DNA of 64,000 bases from Platerodrilus igneus. Lineage: Eukaryota > Arthropoda > Insecta > Coleoptera > Lycidae. Below, piece by piece: positions 45,805 to 56,464 of the stretch; within the stretch, counting starts at the first letter, position 1, and each line of letters starts with the position of its first letter. The translations under genes and the position numbers were made by a program. The notes under the pieces were generated by a model. That model did no database searches, was not told the DNA's origin, and worked only from the letters and a program-made list of their open reading frames with translations. The stretch covers positions 310,001 to 374,000 of the forward strand of contig JARFIW010001342.1 of assembly GCA_036346225.1 (NCBI GenBank). Reading direction: 5' to 3'.

Positions 45805-46308
45805 ATTACAATCTCTTTTTCTTTGGCAAATTTCAATGCTTGAAGACCTTTATGGCTGCCATGGCTATCAACCAACAGCAAAACTTTATTATCAATAGAG
45901 CATTTACTATGGTGTACAAAATGTTGAAGTCACTTTACAAAGAGGTCGCTTGTCATCCAGCCCTTTTTTTGGCAGAATGCTTTGCTGCCTGGCGGTGCAT
46001 TATCCATAAGTTCATTCTTAAACCATTTTCTGGAGAAAATAAAAACTGGAGGAATATACATACCAATTGCATTCATAGCGCAAACTACCGTTAAATGTTT
46101 ACCGCGATCAGAACTGCTAAGAGCCCCCACTTGTTTGCGGCCCTTAGTAGCAAAAATTTTTTGTGCTCTCTTTTGCACGTTGTTAACACCTGACTTATCA
46201 ACATTGAAAATGTTCTCTGGTGTAAAGTTATATTTAAGCAAAGTCGCATGTAAAGCAGTAAAATATGTCTTGATGTTATTTTTGTTGAAAGCCTGAGCAC
46301 GAGCATTA
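45805..46308 (-). pseudogene. pogo-like transposase A, middle part
   Basis: From the right edge it reads ARAQAFNKNNIKTYFTALHA, then NIFNVDKSGVNNVQKRAQKI (first catalytic Asp), QVGALSSSDRGKHLTVV, MYIPPVFIFSRKWFKNEL, and DNAPPGSKAF with GWMTSDLF. Left of 45930 it continues with VLLLVDSHGSHKGLQALKFA (second catalytic Asp). The right edge is the TA where transposon B entered; the left edge is the GTAAT of the BEL/Pao duplication. At both edges the reading continues across the insertions when these are removed. Confidence 0.93.
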
Positions 46309-49175
46309 AGGAAAAGTGGGGAAATGGTGCGGACCTAAGCGAGAATCGCTCAACTTGTAAATTCTAGAAAATAAAAAAACGTCATCTGAAGTACTAATGA
46401 TTACTTTCAGTATGTATCACGATATTTGATGAATTTCTCAACGTAATCATATACAATTGGAAAAACTAAAAAGATGCATTTGCGCACCGTTCCCCATCCC
46501 CTGGGGTAACTGTGCGCACAGGATGGGGAATAGTGCGCGGTAGTTTGGAAACCCCAAGTTAGGTAGATCAAGTAGTATAAAAGTAATTTTATATGCAAGA
46601 ATAAATGTTTATTAAAACGAGTAATTATATATAATGTAATGTACCAGTTTAAGCTCGACAAAAGTCGCAAATGTATTGTTCGGGAGCATCTTCACCGGTA
46701 CAAGCCGCGTGATTCCACATGCCGCATGCAACACACCTGTACCATAGTTCGCTTTATCCTTGTTCCCCACATATGCCACACAAGGAAGTCTTCTCATCAT
46801 GTTCTGTACCACATGGAACATAGTTGGGGTTAATGTCGTCTACCTTATCATCGTCACAAATGTCACGATCGTCTATGTCAGATACGTCGGATGATTCATG
46901 CGTCACTGGTCTTTTTTTCTTTCTTTTTTTAATTTCTGGAGACTGGTATACGCGTCTTACTACTTGTTTTGCAACATTCCCTTTGGCTGTTCTCTTTCCT
47001 TTAGCATTTCCATAGAAGGTGGGTGGTGGAATTGAGAAATAAGCATTATCTGCTTCGTCATCATCGTCACATTCCTGTGCATCAAGTTCGGCTTTTGAGT
47101 ACCTTTTTATTTTATTTTTCTTAATATTGTTCTCTCCTAATGTTCGGACTCTTTTTAATATGTTTTTTTGCTTCTTTTTCCCTTTTTTTTCTTGTGCTTC
47201 TTCTAATCTTTCCTTCATGAGTGTACTAGTTAGTATTTCTGAATGTTGTTTCTGACGAGAAACTCTTTTTACTCTTCCTATTTCTTCTTTCCTTGGAATA
47301 GGAGCAAATAGGCAAAAAGAGTTATTTAATTTAGATGCAAATGGTAGATGGTGTTGTTCAGAGGTAGACGTAGATGGTAGATGGTTTTGTCCAGAGGTAG
47401 ATGTAGATGGTCTTTTTCAAGAGTTGATGTAGATGCAGGTATTGGTAAATGAGAAGTGCCACGTTCGGGAGAGCTTTCTACAGCGAACTGTCTAATTTCG
47501 TTGACAGGAGCAAAATCGTCTTCGTTAAATTTGTCAGGATTAAACGGATATATTCCAGAAGAACGAAAACCCAAAGCTGCTTTCCCAATCGATGAGACTT
47601 TCATGAATGCTTTATTTAATAGCTCAGCTAAGTCATACTCAGTGATTTTTTCATGCCCTGTTGTAGTTAGATATATATCATACTCTCTGTACAGTGCATT
47701 TTTTAGAAGGTCAAGTCGAGTGGCTGAAGGTGATGGGAAGTGTGTGGTGGCAGGGACACCATATGAATATGGTTTGACTTACAGAAATTGTACGCCTCTA
47801 TAGAAACATGACTGCAATGATTGTCAAAGACAAGAAGAATTGGGTCATCTGAAGTGGGCTTTGCCTGTTTTTGTAGGTGCAATAGCCAATCAAGAAAAAG
47901 TTGAGAATTTATCCATCCGTTTGCCGAATATTTGTAGCTGGCACCAATTGGTCCATTTTTTTTGCAACGCAGGAGTCATTCTCTTTCTGGGATAAACTAA
48001 CATTGGCGCAATGTAGTTTCCTGCAGCATTCATGCAAAATACGACTGTAATGGTTCTTCCTCGTTCACCCGAAATAGCAGCCCCTACTTTTTTAGCACCT
48101 TTACATCCGTAAACTTTAGGGCACTTCTTCTGCACAGTGGTCATACCAGTCTCATACATATTAAATAATCTGTTCGCTTCAAATTTAACCTTTCGTAAAA
48201 CTTGTTCTAAATTCGAGTAGAAAAGTTTTAACTCGTTCTTGTTAAATGCTCCAATTCGATTGAGGCTAGTCCTCTCAGGCTGTCTCAATGATATTTTGGG
48301 ATTTCGCTTTAGAAATCCATACAGCCAATCTTTTCCTGCCAACTGAGTTTCTCTATTGAAATTGTGAGGAATTTTTTTCTCTTCAGCATAATTAAACGCT
48401 AACTGCTTCAGTTTTTTGGGCGTTATGCCTTAAAACAATTTTGCGAGAATAAGAACATAGTCGCTTAATTCAGCTTCTATTTGTGCTGTGAAAATCGACC
48501 TTCGACCTAGATAGGGGATTTTTAGTTGATTTAGAGAAGGTTTCTTTCTAAGTGTTGATTCTGGAATACTAAACGATCTCCCAACTTTCCGTATTTTTCT
48601 CCCATCGTTTCTAATTGCATTCAGTGCAGCCTCCAACGATTCTTCACTATATTGATGAATTTCAGTCTTACGAACATAATTTCGCGGCATCTGAAAATAA
48701 AAGATAGATTTTGGTACGGAAAAATGGTAGGTATATACCAATAGTAATTTGTAATATTGCTTGACATTTAATTGAATGAGGGGGAATCGTGCGCATTTTT
48801 GCGCATGGCTACCCCACTATGATTTTATAACAAAATTATAAGTTCTCCCTCAACAATTATTTATCTAAATGCAACAATACTATATGCATGTACGCAGAAT
48901 ATTATGAGAATATCATTACTTCAAAACAATTGGTTAAGATTTACGGACTCACCGTCTTAATTTGTACACACGGATAATAGTAACAAAAACCTAAGATGCA
49001 CAACTCTACCTCTTACTAAGTACACAACTCAACTGGCTTTGCAATTAATGGCTTCAGAGACCCGGCACATGCTCCCACTTAGACTGCACGGGGGTTGATC
49101 TCGCAGTATGCCGCGTAATTTAAATTATAACGATGCGCATGGTTACCCACCGCGCATCGTTCCCCCACTTTCCCT
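46309..49175 (-). mobile_element. pogo-like transposon B (2,867 bp) inside transposon A
   Basis: Terminal inverted repeats of about 24 bp start AGG(A/G)AAAGTGGGG and continue through A(A/C)(T/G)(G/A)(G/T)TGCG-like positions. TA lies on both sides (46307-46308 and 49176-49177). Subterminal GTGCGC-rich motifs occur at 46482-46541 and 48780-48816 and again near 49130-49170. The insertion site is within a codon pair of transposase A (Thr-Ser / Asn-Ala), so B is younger than A. The transposase gene (46649-48690) has one frame with several breaks. Confidence 0.92.
46649..48690 (-). pseudogene. pogo-like transposase B
   Basis: The start at 48690 gives MPRNYVRKT, then the psq-type helix-turn-helix YSEESLEAALNAIRNDGRKI with FSIPESTLR. 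Next come the second DNA-binding region (48190-48342, MAGKDWLYGFLKRNPKISLR) and the DDE-1 domain. That domain has LFNMYETGMTTVQ with Tyr where the first catalytic Asp is expected, VFCMNAAGNYIAPM, then ILLVFDNHCSH with the second Asp at about 47830. After GFRSSGIYPFNPDKF there is a long Lys/Asp-rich tail and a PHD-like finger: CGICGE, WYRCVACGMWNHAAC and YICDFC. Stops near 48430, 47900 and 46755, and the Asp change, make it inactive. Confidence 0.9.
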
Positions 49176-49177
49176 TA

Positions 49178-49605
49178 GATGTATTTTCTGGGATTCTCAA
49201 ACTTATTTTAGGATTCCTTGTCAAAAATCCTTTTACCCATTTCTTGCCAGCCATCTTAGTTTCTTAATTAAAATTATGTTTGAATGTGTTTCTTTCTGCT
49301 ACTTCATAAACCAATTTTCTTAGATCCTTAGTAGTAAAACCAAAAAAACGGGATTCCATTTCTATATGCTTAAAAATTTCTTGTTCTACGTCACGTGGTA
49401 ATACAGTTCTACAACCTCCTAAGTCCCCCTTTGAAGTATCATTTTTCTTAAATCTTCTACGTAATGTTGTGGCCGGGACATTACATGTTTTAGCTGCTAA
49501 CTGCCACCCCATCTCTTTTTCTTTAACATTCTGTATTGCCTTTTTCATAGCTGCCTCATCCCATTCTTGCCTTTTCTTTATCGCACCTTGTGTATGTAGA
49601 GCCAT
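49178..49605 (-). pseudogene. pogo-like transposase A, N-terminal part
   Basis: The start Met at 49605 is followed by KKRQEWDEAAMKKAIQNVKE and WQLAAKTCNVPATTLRRRF, the psq/pogo helix-turn-helix. VLPRDVEQEIFKHIEMESRF is the CENP-B-like second domain. After a frame change near 49265 comes MAGKKWVKGFLTRNPKISLR, then PENTS at the TA junction with transposon B. The three pieces of A together give about 580 codons, a normal length for this family. Confidence 0.92.
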
Positions 49606-50060
49606 AGCTGTAAAAATACCCTGCTGTTTAAAAACTTTACTGGTTATAAAACAGGGACATTTTCTTATGATGGCATACCTATGCCATCATTAGAACCTAC
49701 GAAGTATGCCATCATAGGAGTAAGTCGTAATTTTATTTAATCGGCATAAATGTTAAAACGACAAACTAACTAGTACAATATATGCAGAAAGCCTATTAAT
49801 TACGAACATGCAAATTATTCATTGTAATGTTTTTCATTCAGCAATATTTAAAAATTGCTAGCGTTACTTGAATATTTACCTAAATCTTGATTTGTTTAAT
49901 GACACAATATAAAGCATCTGAACGTCGCCAACTACAATCACAACACTAAATGAACTCATATGCCTTTGTGTATATGGCAGGGTGCGTGGTAAAACGAATA
50001 CATTCGGCTCGATCGCGGTATGCCAACATAAGCTCTATGCCATCATAGGCCACTTTGCCC
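49606..50060 (-). mobile_element. right end of pogo-like transposon A
   Basis: The 5' flank of transposase A. The probable terminus is at 50060: on the minus strand GGGCAAAGTGGCC begins right after TA (50061-50062) and resembles the terminal repeat of B. The motif TATGCCATCAT occurs repeatedly (about 49680, 49710 and 50040), in both orientations, as subterminal repeats. The matching left end was not found with confidence. Confidence 0.65.
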
Positions 50061-50062
50061 TA

Positions 50063-53000
50063 TGTACTGATATAATTTATAAAAATTTTTATAACCCCTA
50101 ATGTACTAACTGGATGTTAATGAGTAACAATAAATTTTTGGAAAATAAAAAAAAATTCTACCAGATTTAGCACAAAATCGGGAAATACAAGCCTTTTAAA
50201 AAGTTATTCTTGTTATAATTATTGACAAATGAGCATAGACAACTAATCAAATGAGCATCAGAGCGTCCTTTCACGCAATACCTTACCTATTACCTAATAT
50301 AATAAATTGCTAAACAAACTATCTAATTTACCGGCCAAAAGTGTGGAAATGAGCGCCATCTAGTGCAGGAAGCTTCTTGTGTTATTTTGATTTGTTCGAA
50401 ATTTCTTACCATTGACGTAACACCCCATGATTTTCAGTGCCCAAGATTGAATAACAAAACTACAATTTGCTTAAGACATCGGAGTTATTAATATACACGA
50501 ATGAAATGATGGTTTAGATATAGAATATGATTTTGACTCGCAAATAGTTGAAAGAATACCACTGGTACAACTTTGATTTGAGTTTGTAACCTTTTGTTAT
50601 TTAGTATTTATTCAATGTTGAAAGCACTATCTTCCATTCACTACTTGCACACATACAAAACGTATAAAGCTTTGTTTATTTACTAAGTATATAAACAAAG
50701 GTATAAACATTTTAAAACGAACTTATTGCATTCAATTTGGATTAAAAATAAATGTTTGAGAAACAAAACATTTTAGGTTTTACTCCGTGCTTGGACTTTC
50801 TGGTTAGTGGTACTAGAAGCCGCTGGAGGACGTAACAAACGTGTTGGATTCTATTGCGTTGTATACGCTCTACAAAGTCAATAATTATACAAATATCGGC
50901 TACAAATACAAGTAGGTTTGAAACCAAACTATACGTTTTACAATATTCGGTTAGATGGCGATGCTAATATGTTATATCAGAAGCGATTTAAAATTTATTT
51001 TTACGTTATATATTGTCTGAAATGTATACAATATTGTTATTTTATTTAATATTCAGACACTAACTTGCCGAGGTATTGAATAGTAAGTTAGTGTAGGATA
51101 GATTGTAGATTAGAGTTTCTCAAGATTCACCCGAAAATTGCATAGTTGCAAGTGGATGAATTTGATTGGTGATTAGCGATTATCTGAAATTTTCTTTTGA
51201 TTTTCAGCTATAGGGCCTTAAAATGATTCATTGTCATAAAATATCCTTAGTTTTATCATCCAGGCTTATGTAACACTGGTATTAAATTAAAGTAGTATTA
51301 TTAACTAATTATCTATATCAGTTTGTCCCTGAAAAGATTGCGCATTGTTAATCAACGTGTATTTACGTATTGCCCTTGAACTTCCTCTATTTGCACACTC
51401 ATTTATTAAGATAACACTTCTAGAAAGCATTAATAAAAATGTATTTTTTTCTGTGTTAACATCTAAATGTGTATCATTATTTACCCTGCGGTATATTTTA
51501 TTTTTAACTTGTTTTCGACGGTAGCAACGCGTACGAGAGGTTTTGACCCTGAACTTTTCTTCGTCGCGGGTTGCTTGTTCAAATGTATAAAATGCTAAAA
51601 CACAGTTTCAGAAATCTACATTGTAATAGCAGAAAAAGGGGTTGGAAGTAGGGGAATCACCCACTTGTAGCAGACCGACGCAATTGCTCGAACATTCTAT
51701 ACCCCTACGACCTTCCTAAACTTGACCTTGTTTTGTTAGTGCTCCAGTCCAGTAGCGCGCGTTTTCTTATGTAAACAAAGTATTATCGCTGGATTTCTAT
51801 TATTGTACTGTACCTACGCAGCCAATTAAATCTCGTGCATTTTAACGGGGGGAATTACTCTATTTTTAACTCGCTCTTGGAAAAATAAAACAGTTAAAGC
51901 GGAAGGGTTGTACGGCTCTACAAAAACCGCAAAATAAGACCTGGTTTTTTAGCGAGAAGGTTAACTAGAGGTTAAACCTGTCTTTATTGACTTTTTCATT
52001 TTCCTATGTGAAATTTTCAATGCTATTTCATATGCGGTAATAAGTTATCAAGGTTAACCTCTAACAAATTCATAATAAATTAGCAAAAAAATTAGAGGTA
52101 ACGCGTCTCGAACCTTGATTTTAAGTATTCAAGTTTACTAGATTTATGTAATTTTCAAAATTCAAGGTGGTGGCCATGACTTTAGTATTATTTGTACCTT
52201 TCCGGATCGTTTATTTTTAATGCGGTTTGAAGTTAAGCTTCGAAACTTGTCATTGTGCCTGACCGTGAAAGGTTTGGGGTTTTAATTTGTATTTTAAACT
52301 ACGTGGGCGTTAGGAATTGTTTGGAACAATTAATTATCCTGCTTAGGAACAGTAAATATTCTTAATTATACAAACAGCGCGTGCTTGTCGTTTTATATAG
52401 TTCTTCAGTTGTCTGCCTTGGGTTTGTATACCAGAAAAGAGCGGCACAACCTTCAAGTGTATTGAACTTCTTCCGTTTCTTCACCAAACCTTGAAGCCTT
52501 CTTCTTTAAACTTTCTTGCCCGTTTGTCAAATGCGTTAGCATTCTAAGTCTAGCAGAGTGAGGAAATGTCAGTCTACAAATTGATACTTCCTCAAAGTGT
52601 CAGTTTAGAAGTAAGTTTTTAAACCCTTGGCTAAGAAGTAAACAGACCAATGTTCCTAACAGGTGAAGAACTGAAAAAACACTGTATTGTAACGAAAACT
52701 CTATTTGGACAAGCAACAGTTCTTTATTATCAAACTAAGCCTTTTCAACAACTCGTAGCTACAATGAAGTTCTAAAAGCTCTCGCAACAATTTCTTTCCA
52801 GCTAATTGCTAACAGTACAAATACGAACTTCTTAACACTATGACGCTCTTTTCTTGTTTCTTATATCGATGCACTATGGTTAATTTATATTATCACTACA
52901 ATAAATTTATATCAATCACTTCACAAATTTATATCGCGACTTTTAAAACTTTAAATAAAAGCTTCATTTAGAACTGAACTAACTAACGCTCATAAAGTCA

Positions 53001-53349
53001 AACTATATTTTCTTCAATCATTCGAGAATATGCAAATAATATCTCGAATGTACCTATTGTAATTTAAATAATGCTCTTAAATGCAAAACTCATGTATCTG
53101 TTAATCAAGTCCATCACCTGCAGGTACCTATCAATTATCTTTGGTGTACAAACACCTCGATTACGTTCTAGTGTAATTATTCTGGTTAGAGATAGACTAA
53201 ACGGCGCTACATTGCCACCTCTTAAAGCTGTTCTGTCCCAGAACACTGACCCAGACGTTCTAAGTCCCTGTAGTGGTAAGGATATTCAAAACCATTTCTG
53301 CAGTTTCTATGTTGATGGAAGTAACAATCAACACTCTTTATAATAGGAT
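50063..53349. other. 3.3 kb of unclassified sequence
   Basis: No transposase, polymerase, RNA gene or terminal repeat is recognised. AT-rich parts alternate with stretches of mixed composition (51490-51800, 52280-52620), which may be noncoding mobile-element sequence. Open frames at 50742-50927 and 53064-53343 have no motif. The boundary with the LTR at 53350 is the only structural landmark. Confidence 0.4.
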
Positions 53350-54013
53350 TGTAACCATTGTTGCGCTTTTAGCCAACTAAATTTTATTTTAATATTTAGA
53401 TTTAGGGGATTTCTGAATCCAGCATGAGAAAGGTTCTTTTCCATCCCTAAATTAAATATTTAAATGTAAAACTCACGAATAGAGACTCTCACGAACCCGA
53501 GGATAATCGAACCACAATTTATGCCATGTAAACTGCTCGCATTCTCAGGCTAAAGGTATGCGATGTGGTTAAAACGGTTCGTCTTAAGAAGCACGGAATG
53601 GAGGGATATTACAACTCGCTGGAACGAGATATCTTAAAGTAAGGAATTTTACTATCAATGATCGAAGAGAACAAACGTGTATGCGTGTTAGTTTTCGGCG
53701 AAGTGATCCCTTTCTGTTACAAAAAAACTATTTTATGTTCTGCTAACGGGTCGGTACTTTCACTTCACCCATAAAATTTGTACAAAGAAAAGAAACCACT
53801 CAGTAGCGATCCGGACCTAAAAATTAACTGAAGCGACCTTTGGTTACAGCCAACAACTAGGTAAGCCTGTGGCTTATTGTTATTTTTGTTGGCTTTAACC
53901 GTGACGGAAACACTAACAACCGAATTTGAGGAGGTAATACTTTACGGCAAGGGTAATGTGGTGATTGACGATGCGGGGAAAGCGTAAATAAATTGTTATT
54001 TGTATTATTGTAA
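53350..54013 (-). repeat. 3' LTR of macro-domain Gypsy element
   Basis: About 660 bp, similar over its length to 18240-18950 and partly to 12590-12930. On the minus strand it starts near TTACAATAATAC, five bases after the macro-domain stop, and ends at GGTTACA. Its position right after the last gene of a minus-strand retrotransposon and its presence as solo copies both support an LTR. The partner 5' LTR was not found. Confidence 0.7.
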
Positions 54014-54017
54014 AACC

Positions 54018-54505
54018 TCACACCAAGATCTGGATTCCATTCTTTTTAGAACAGTACCTCCGGAACATTTCGTACCACCCTCCAGTCAACGCATCGAACC
54101 AATCGATCTTGAGTATGACCAACTTTTTGTCTTCAAATTTGATCATCTGGCCCGTCAGGTCTACCAAGGCCTTCCACAGATCCTGGTAATTTGGTTTACC
54201 AGAAGGCTGTTGCTTAGTCATCAGGTAGTGGATGTCATCATATCGGTCCTCTAGCTGTATGATCTTTCCAATCTCTGGTTGTCGTGGGCGAACAGATTAC
54301 CAAATTTATTTTTAAACAGCCGCAAAAGTCCTCGGGTCATATCAGTCGTTACTCATTGTGCCAGGGAGTATTCCAATGGCACATCAAATAGATCACCGCG
54401 AATCTCTTCCGTGACTCCAAATCTCGCTTTGGCTGTGCCGCTTGTCAAATACATGAACCAGTCACAGCTCGGTCCATCCTTTCGTGCATCTTCATGAACG
54501 TAACT
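54018..54505 (-). pseudogene. macro domain (OARD1/TARG1-like) encoded in a Gypsy element
   Basis: The minus strand reads DWFMYLTSGTAKARFGVTEE, then RGDLFDVPLEYSLAQ, a TGA, DMTRGLLRLFKNKFG, and after a frameshift DRYDDIHYLMTKQQPSGKP, NYQDLWKALVDL, LKIDWFDALTGG. It ends with a Cys-Ser-Lys-Lys tail at stop 54018-54020. This follows ADP-ribose-hydrolysing macro domains of the OARD1/ALC1 group in order: GDLF with the adenine-binding Asp, LAHC, a D-M-x-x-G-(I/L) loop, F+xxFG, Y(I/L)xYLxTK, P(T/N)Yxx(L), and a GxGLDxLxxG-like loop. The last loop is altered here (WFDALTGG). It lies directly between integrase and LTR. One stop and one frameshift make this copy dead. The identification rests on motif order by eye. 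Confidence 0.75.
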
Positions 54506-54519
54506 GTTTGTTCGTCTCA

Positions 54520-55344
54520 TTGCTTGTCGTTCTAAGGCATTACGGCGTCATCACAGGGTACTAAACGGTTAACGTATTGTTCTTTCTTTTGAGAGCTTTT
54601 GAATCAGATACACGGCGTTGATTTCTTTTTATAACTTTGTATGGACCCTACCAATGTCTCTGTAACTTTGGGATAGTCCACACTTCCGTCTGGGTTTGTA
54701 TAGTCAGACACGGTTTCCCTTTTGAAAACTAGACTCTACCACCTTGAAGATGTATCTGGTCTTCATCCGATCGCTTACCATCTAGATATTTTTGTAACGT
54801 CACCATGGATGCCATGCATCTGGCGTCTAAACGTTTCAATTAGGCCTCACCCACGATGTCATCTCCAAACGTATGTCCAAACTAAAGTCACATGGTAAAC
54901 GTATCTCGCATTCCATAGCACATACAGGTGCCTGCCCATTCCTTTCATGAACCAAAGACTGATAGGCCAATAAAAATAGATGTAAATATTGGTCCCAGTC
55001 TCTCTGATGATTGAAGATCATCTTGGAAAGGTATCTGACCAAGGTTCGGTTTACGTGCTCTACCATACCATACGATTGTGGGGACAACAATGTTGTTCGG
55101 GTCTTTCGTATCCCCAGCAACCGGCAAACTTCTTGAAATAACGTGACCCAAAATTTCTGACCTGACCGCCGTGCTACTTTACAGGAATTCCAAAAGAGCA
55201 GAACACTTCCCTTACCAGTACGTCAGCGACGGATGCAGCTTCTTGGATTGGTATAGCAAACGCTTCGATCTTCTTCGTAAAATAGTTTATGGCTACCAAG
55301 ATGTACTTATTCTTGGGGTTGGTTTTAGGGAATAAAACGGCATT
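54520..55344 (-). pseudogene. Gypsy integrase core and C-terminus, macro-element copy A
   Basis: From the right: NKYILVAINYFTKKIEAFAI, then VREVFCSFGIPVK and a degraded second-Asp region. LGIRKTRTTLLSPQSYGMVE contains the integrase Glu. NRTLVRYLSKMI and WDQYLHLFLLAYQS with HERNGQAPVC are the core C-terminus, followed by remnants of the GPY/F module (RHW-GPYKV-like) at about 54620-54680. Several frame changes occur. It matches copy B (63110-63748) block by block. Confidence 0.82.
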
Positions 55345-55981
55345 ATCGATTGAAAAAAATATTAAATCGGTAAATGTTTAAGTGCTGGGGGAACTTGGCA
55401 GTCACAGGCTGCTTACCCCCCCTCACAACCACTGAATGTCGGAGAAATAGGGTATATAATTGTAAAACAATAAAAAGGGACCGAACTGCATCTAACAAGA
55501 AAGAACAGCATCTATGATCAAAGACAACAAACATAGAACAAGAAGAAAATTGTTGAAAGCATATGTGTGGATCACAGCACAGTATGCCTATGAAATACGG
55601 GCAGTCTAAAAAGCAGACAGAAAAACGGTAGCAGTTTTTTGAAATGCTGCGCTTCAGATGTATGAGGATGATAGCATGGACAGACAAAGTTAATAACAAA
55701 TAGGTTATAGAAATAGTAGGGGGAACAAGAATATCTGGGGGAAAAAAATAGAAGAAATAAAAGGACAGAATACGTTCTAAGGCATTTTTGGGGAATAGTA
55801 TGGAATACATTACAAGCAGAGATAGGAAAAAAGAGGTAGATGTAGACCTAGATCAGATTAGTGATAGAAGCAAACTGTGCAAATTTTAGGGAAATGTGTA
55901 GGTTAGTTCAGAATAGGAAACAATGAGGCTACATGTCTAACCAGTTCCAAGACTGAAGACCTAATGATCATGATGATCGAT
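55345..55981 (+). mobile_element. LINE 3' end, copy c, inserted in Gypsy integrase
   Basis: A plus-strand insertion at 55351-55975 with ATCGAT at both edges (55345-55350, 55976-55981) as a likely target duplication. It splits the integrase just after PFERVAID, at the first catalytic Asp. Its last ~500 bp match 35715-36250 (inverted) and 28080-28375. The ending is CTAACCAGTTCCAAGACTGA and an ATGATCATGATG tail. It encodes the RT C-terminus with several stops. Confidence 0.82.
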
Positions 55982-56220
55982 GGCCACTCTCTCAAAGGGG
56001 CTTCCCACGCTACATTACTTTATCGGAATTTCACAGTTTCCTGACACTTGCGGCACCACCCTTTAACATCGTCCTTACAGACTACCCAGTAAAATCTAGC
56101 TAGGAATTTCTCCAGAGTCTTCTTAACGCCTAAGTGTCTTACATGTTGGAGCGGCAACTTGCATTGTTTTTGGTCTATGTTTGTTAATGTGTACATGGTC
56201 TTCCTCATTCTATTATTTAC
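55982..56220 (-). pseudogene. Gypsy integrase zinc-binding domain, macro-element copy A
   Basis: Frame 56020-56208 reads LPLQHVRHLGVKKTLEKFLA, then RFYWVVCKDDVKGWCRKCQE, the HHCC module of Ty3/Gypsy integrases. PFERVAID follows at the left edge, before the LINE insertion. The coding is lost to the right of 56220, so RT and RNase H of this copy are absent. Confidence 0.82.
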
Positions 56221-56285
56221 TCTTCGATGTGATTTTGGAGAGAGTGTGATCTAATTAATGGATGTTTTTGCTGTACTGTAAGTAT

Positions 56286-56464
56286 GGGCGGCTTCGTGGT
56301 TTAGTTGGTTTGTGTGTGGCTACTAAACCTAAGGTTTCGGCTTCGATACCCGACGCGAACCGCTTGAAAAATGTTAGGCAAGCATTTTCCACCAAATCAT
56401 GCCCTCGTCCGGATGAAAGGTAAAATGTAGGTTTCGTGTGTGAGTATAATCACGCACGTTAGAC
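56286..56464 (+). mobile_element. SINE copy 3 (3'-truncated)
   Basis: The tRNA-like head (GGCGGCTTCGTGGTTTAGTTGG and a degraded box B) and the first half of the body (CTTGAAAAATGTTAGGCAAG, GTAAAATGTAGG) match copies 1 and 2. Similarity stops near 56464. Confidence 0.85.

Larger units (their letters stand above)
37959..45809 (-). mobile_element. complete BEL/Pao provirus with 5-bp target duplication
   Basis: The element runs 37964-45804 (7.84 kb including a ~1.9-kb LINE insertion). LTRs at 37964-38230 and 45528-45804 are TG...CA repeats. ATTAC is duplicated at 37959-37963 and 45805-45809. A primer-binding-site-like TGGCGACCGTGACAGG follows the 5' LTR (minus sense, about 45510-45527), and a purine run GGTGGGAGGA precedes the 3' LTR at about 38231-38240. 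Gag, protease, RT, RNase H and integrase follow in BEL order. Few lesions and very similar LTRs indicate a fairly young insertion, placed within pogo-like transposase A. Confidence 0.95.

Noticed and set aside
54018..54505. Host OARD1-type gene rather than retrotransposon module
   Set aside because: No introns, placement between integrase and LTR, and the same integrase-macro order in the second copy at 63.1-64.0 kb argue against a resident host gene.
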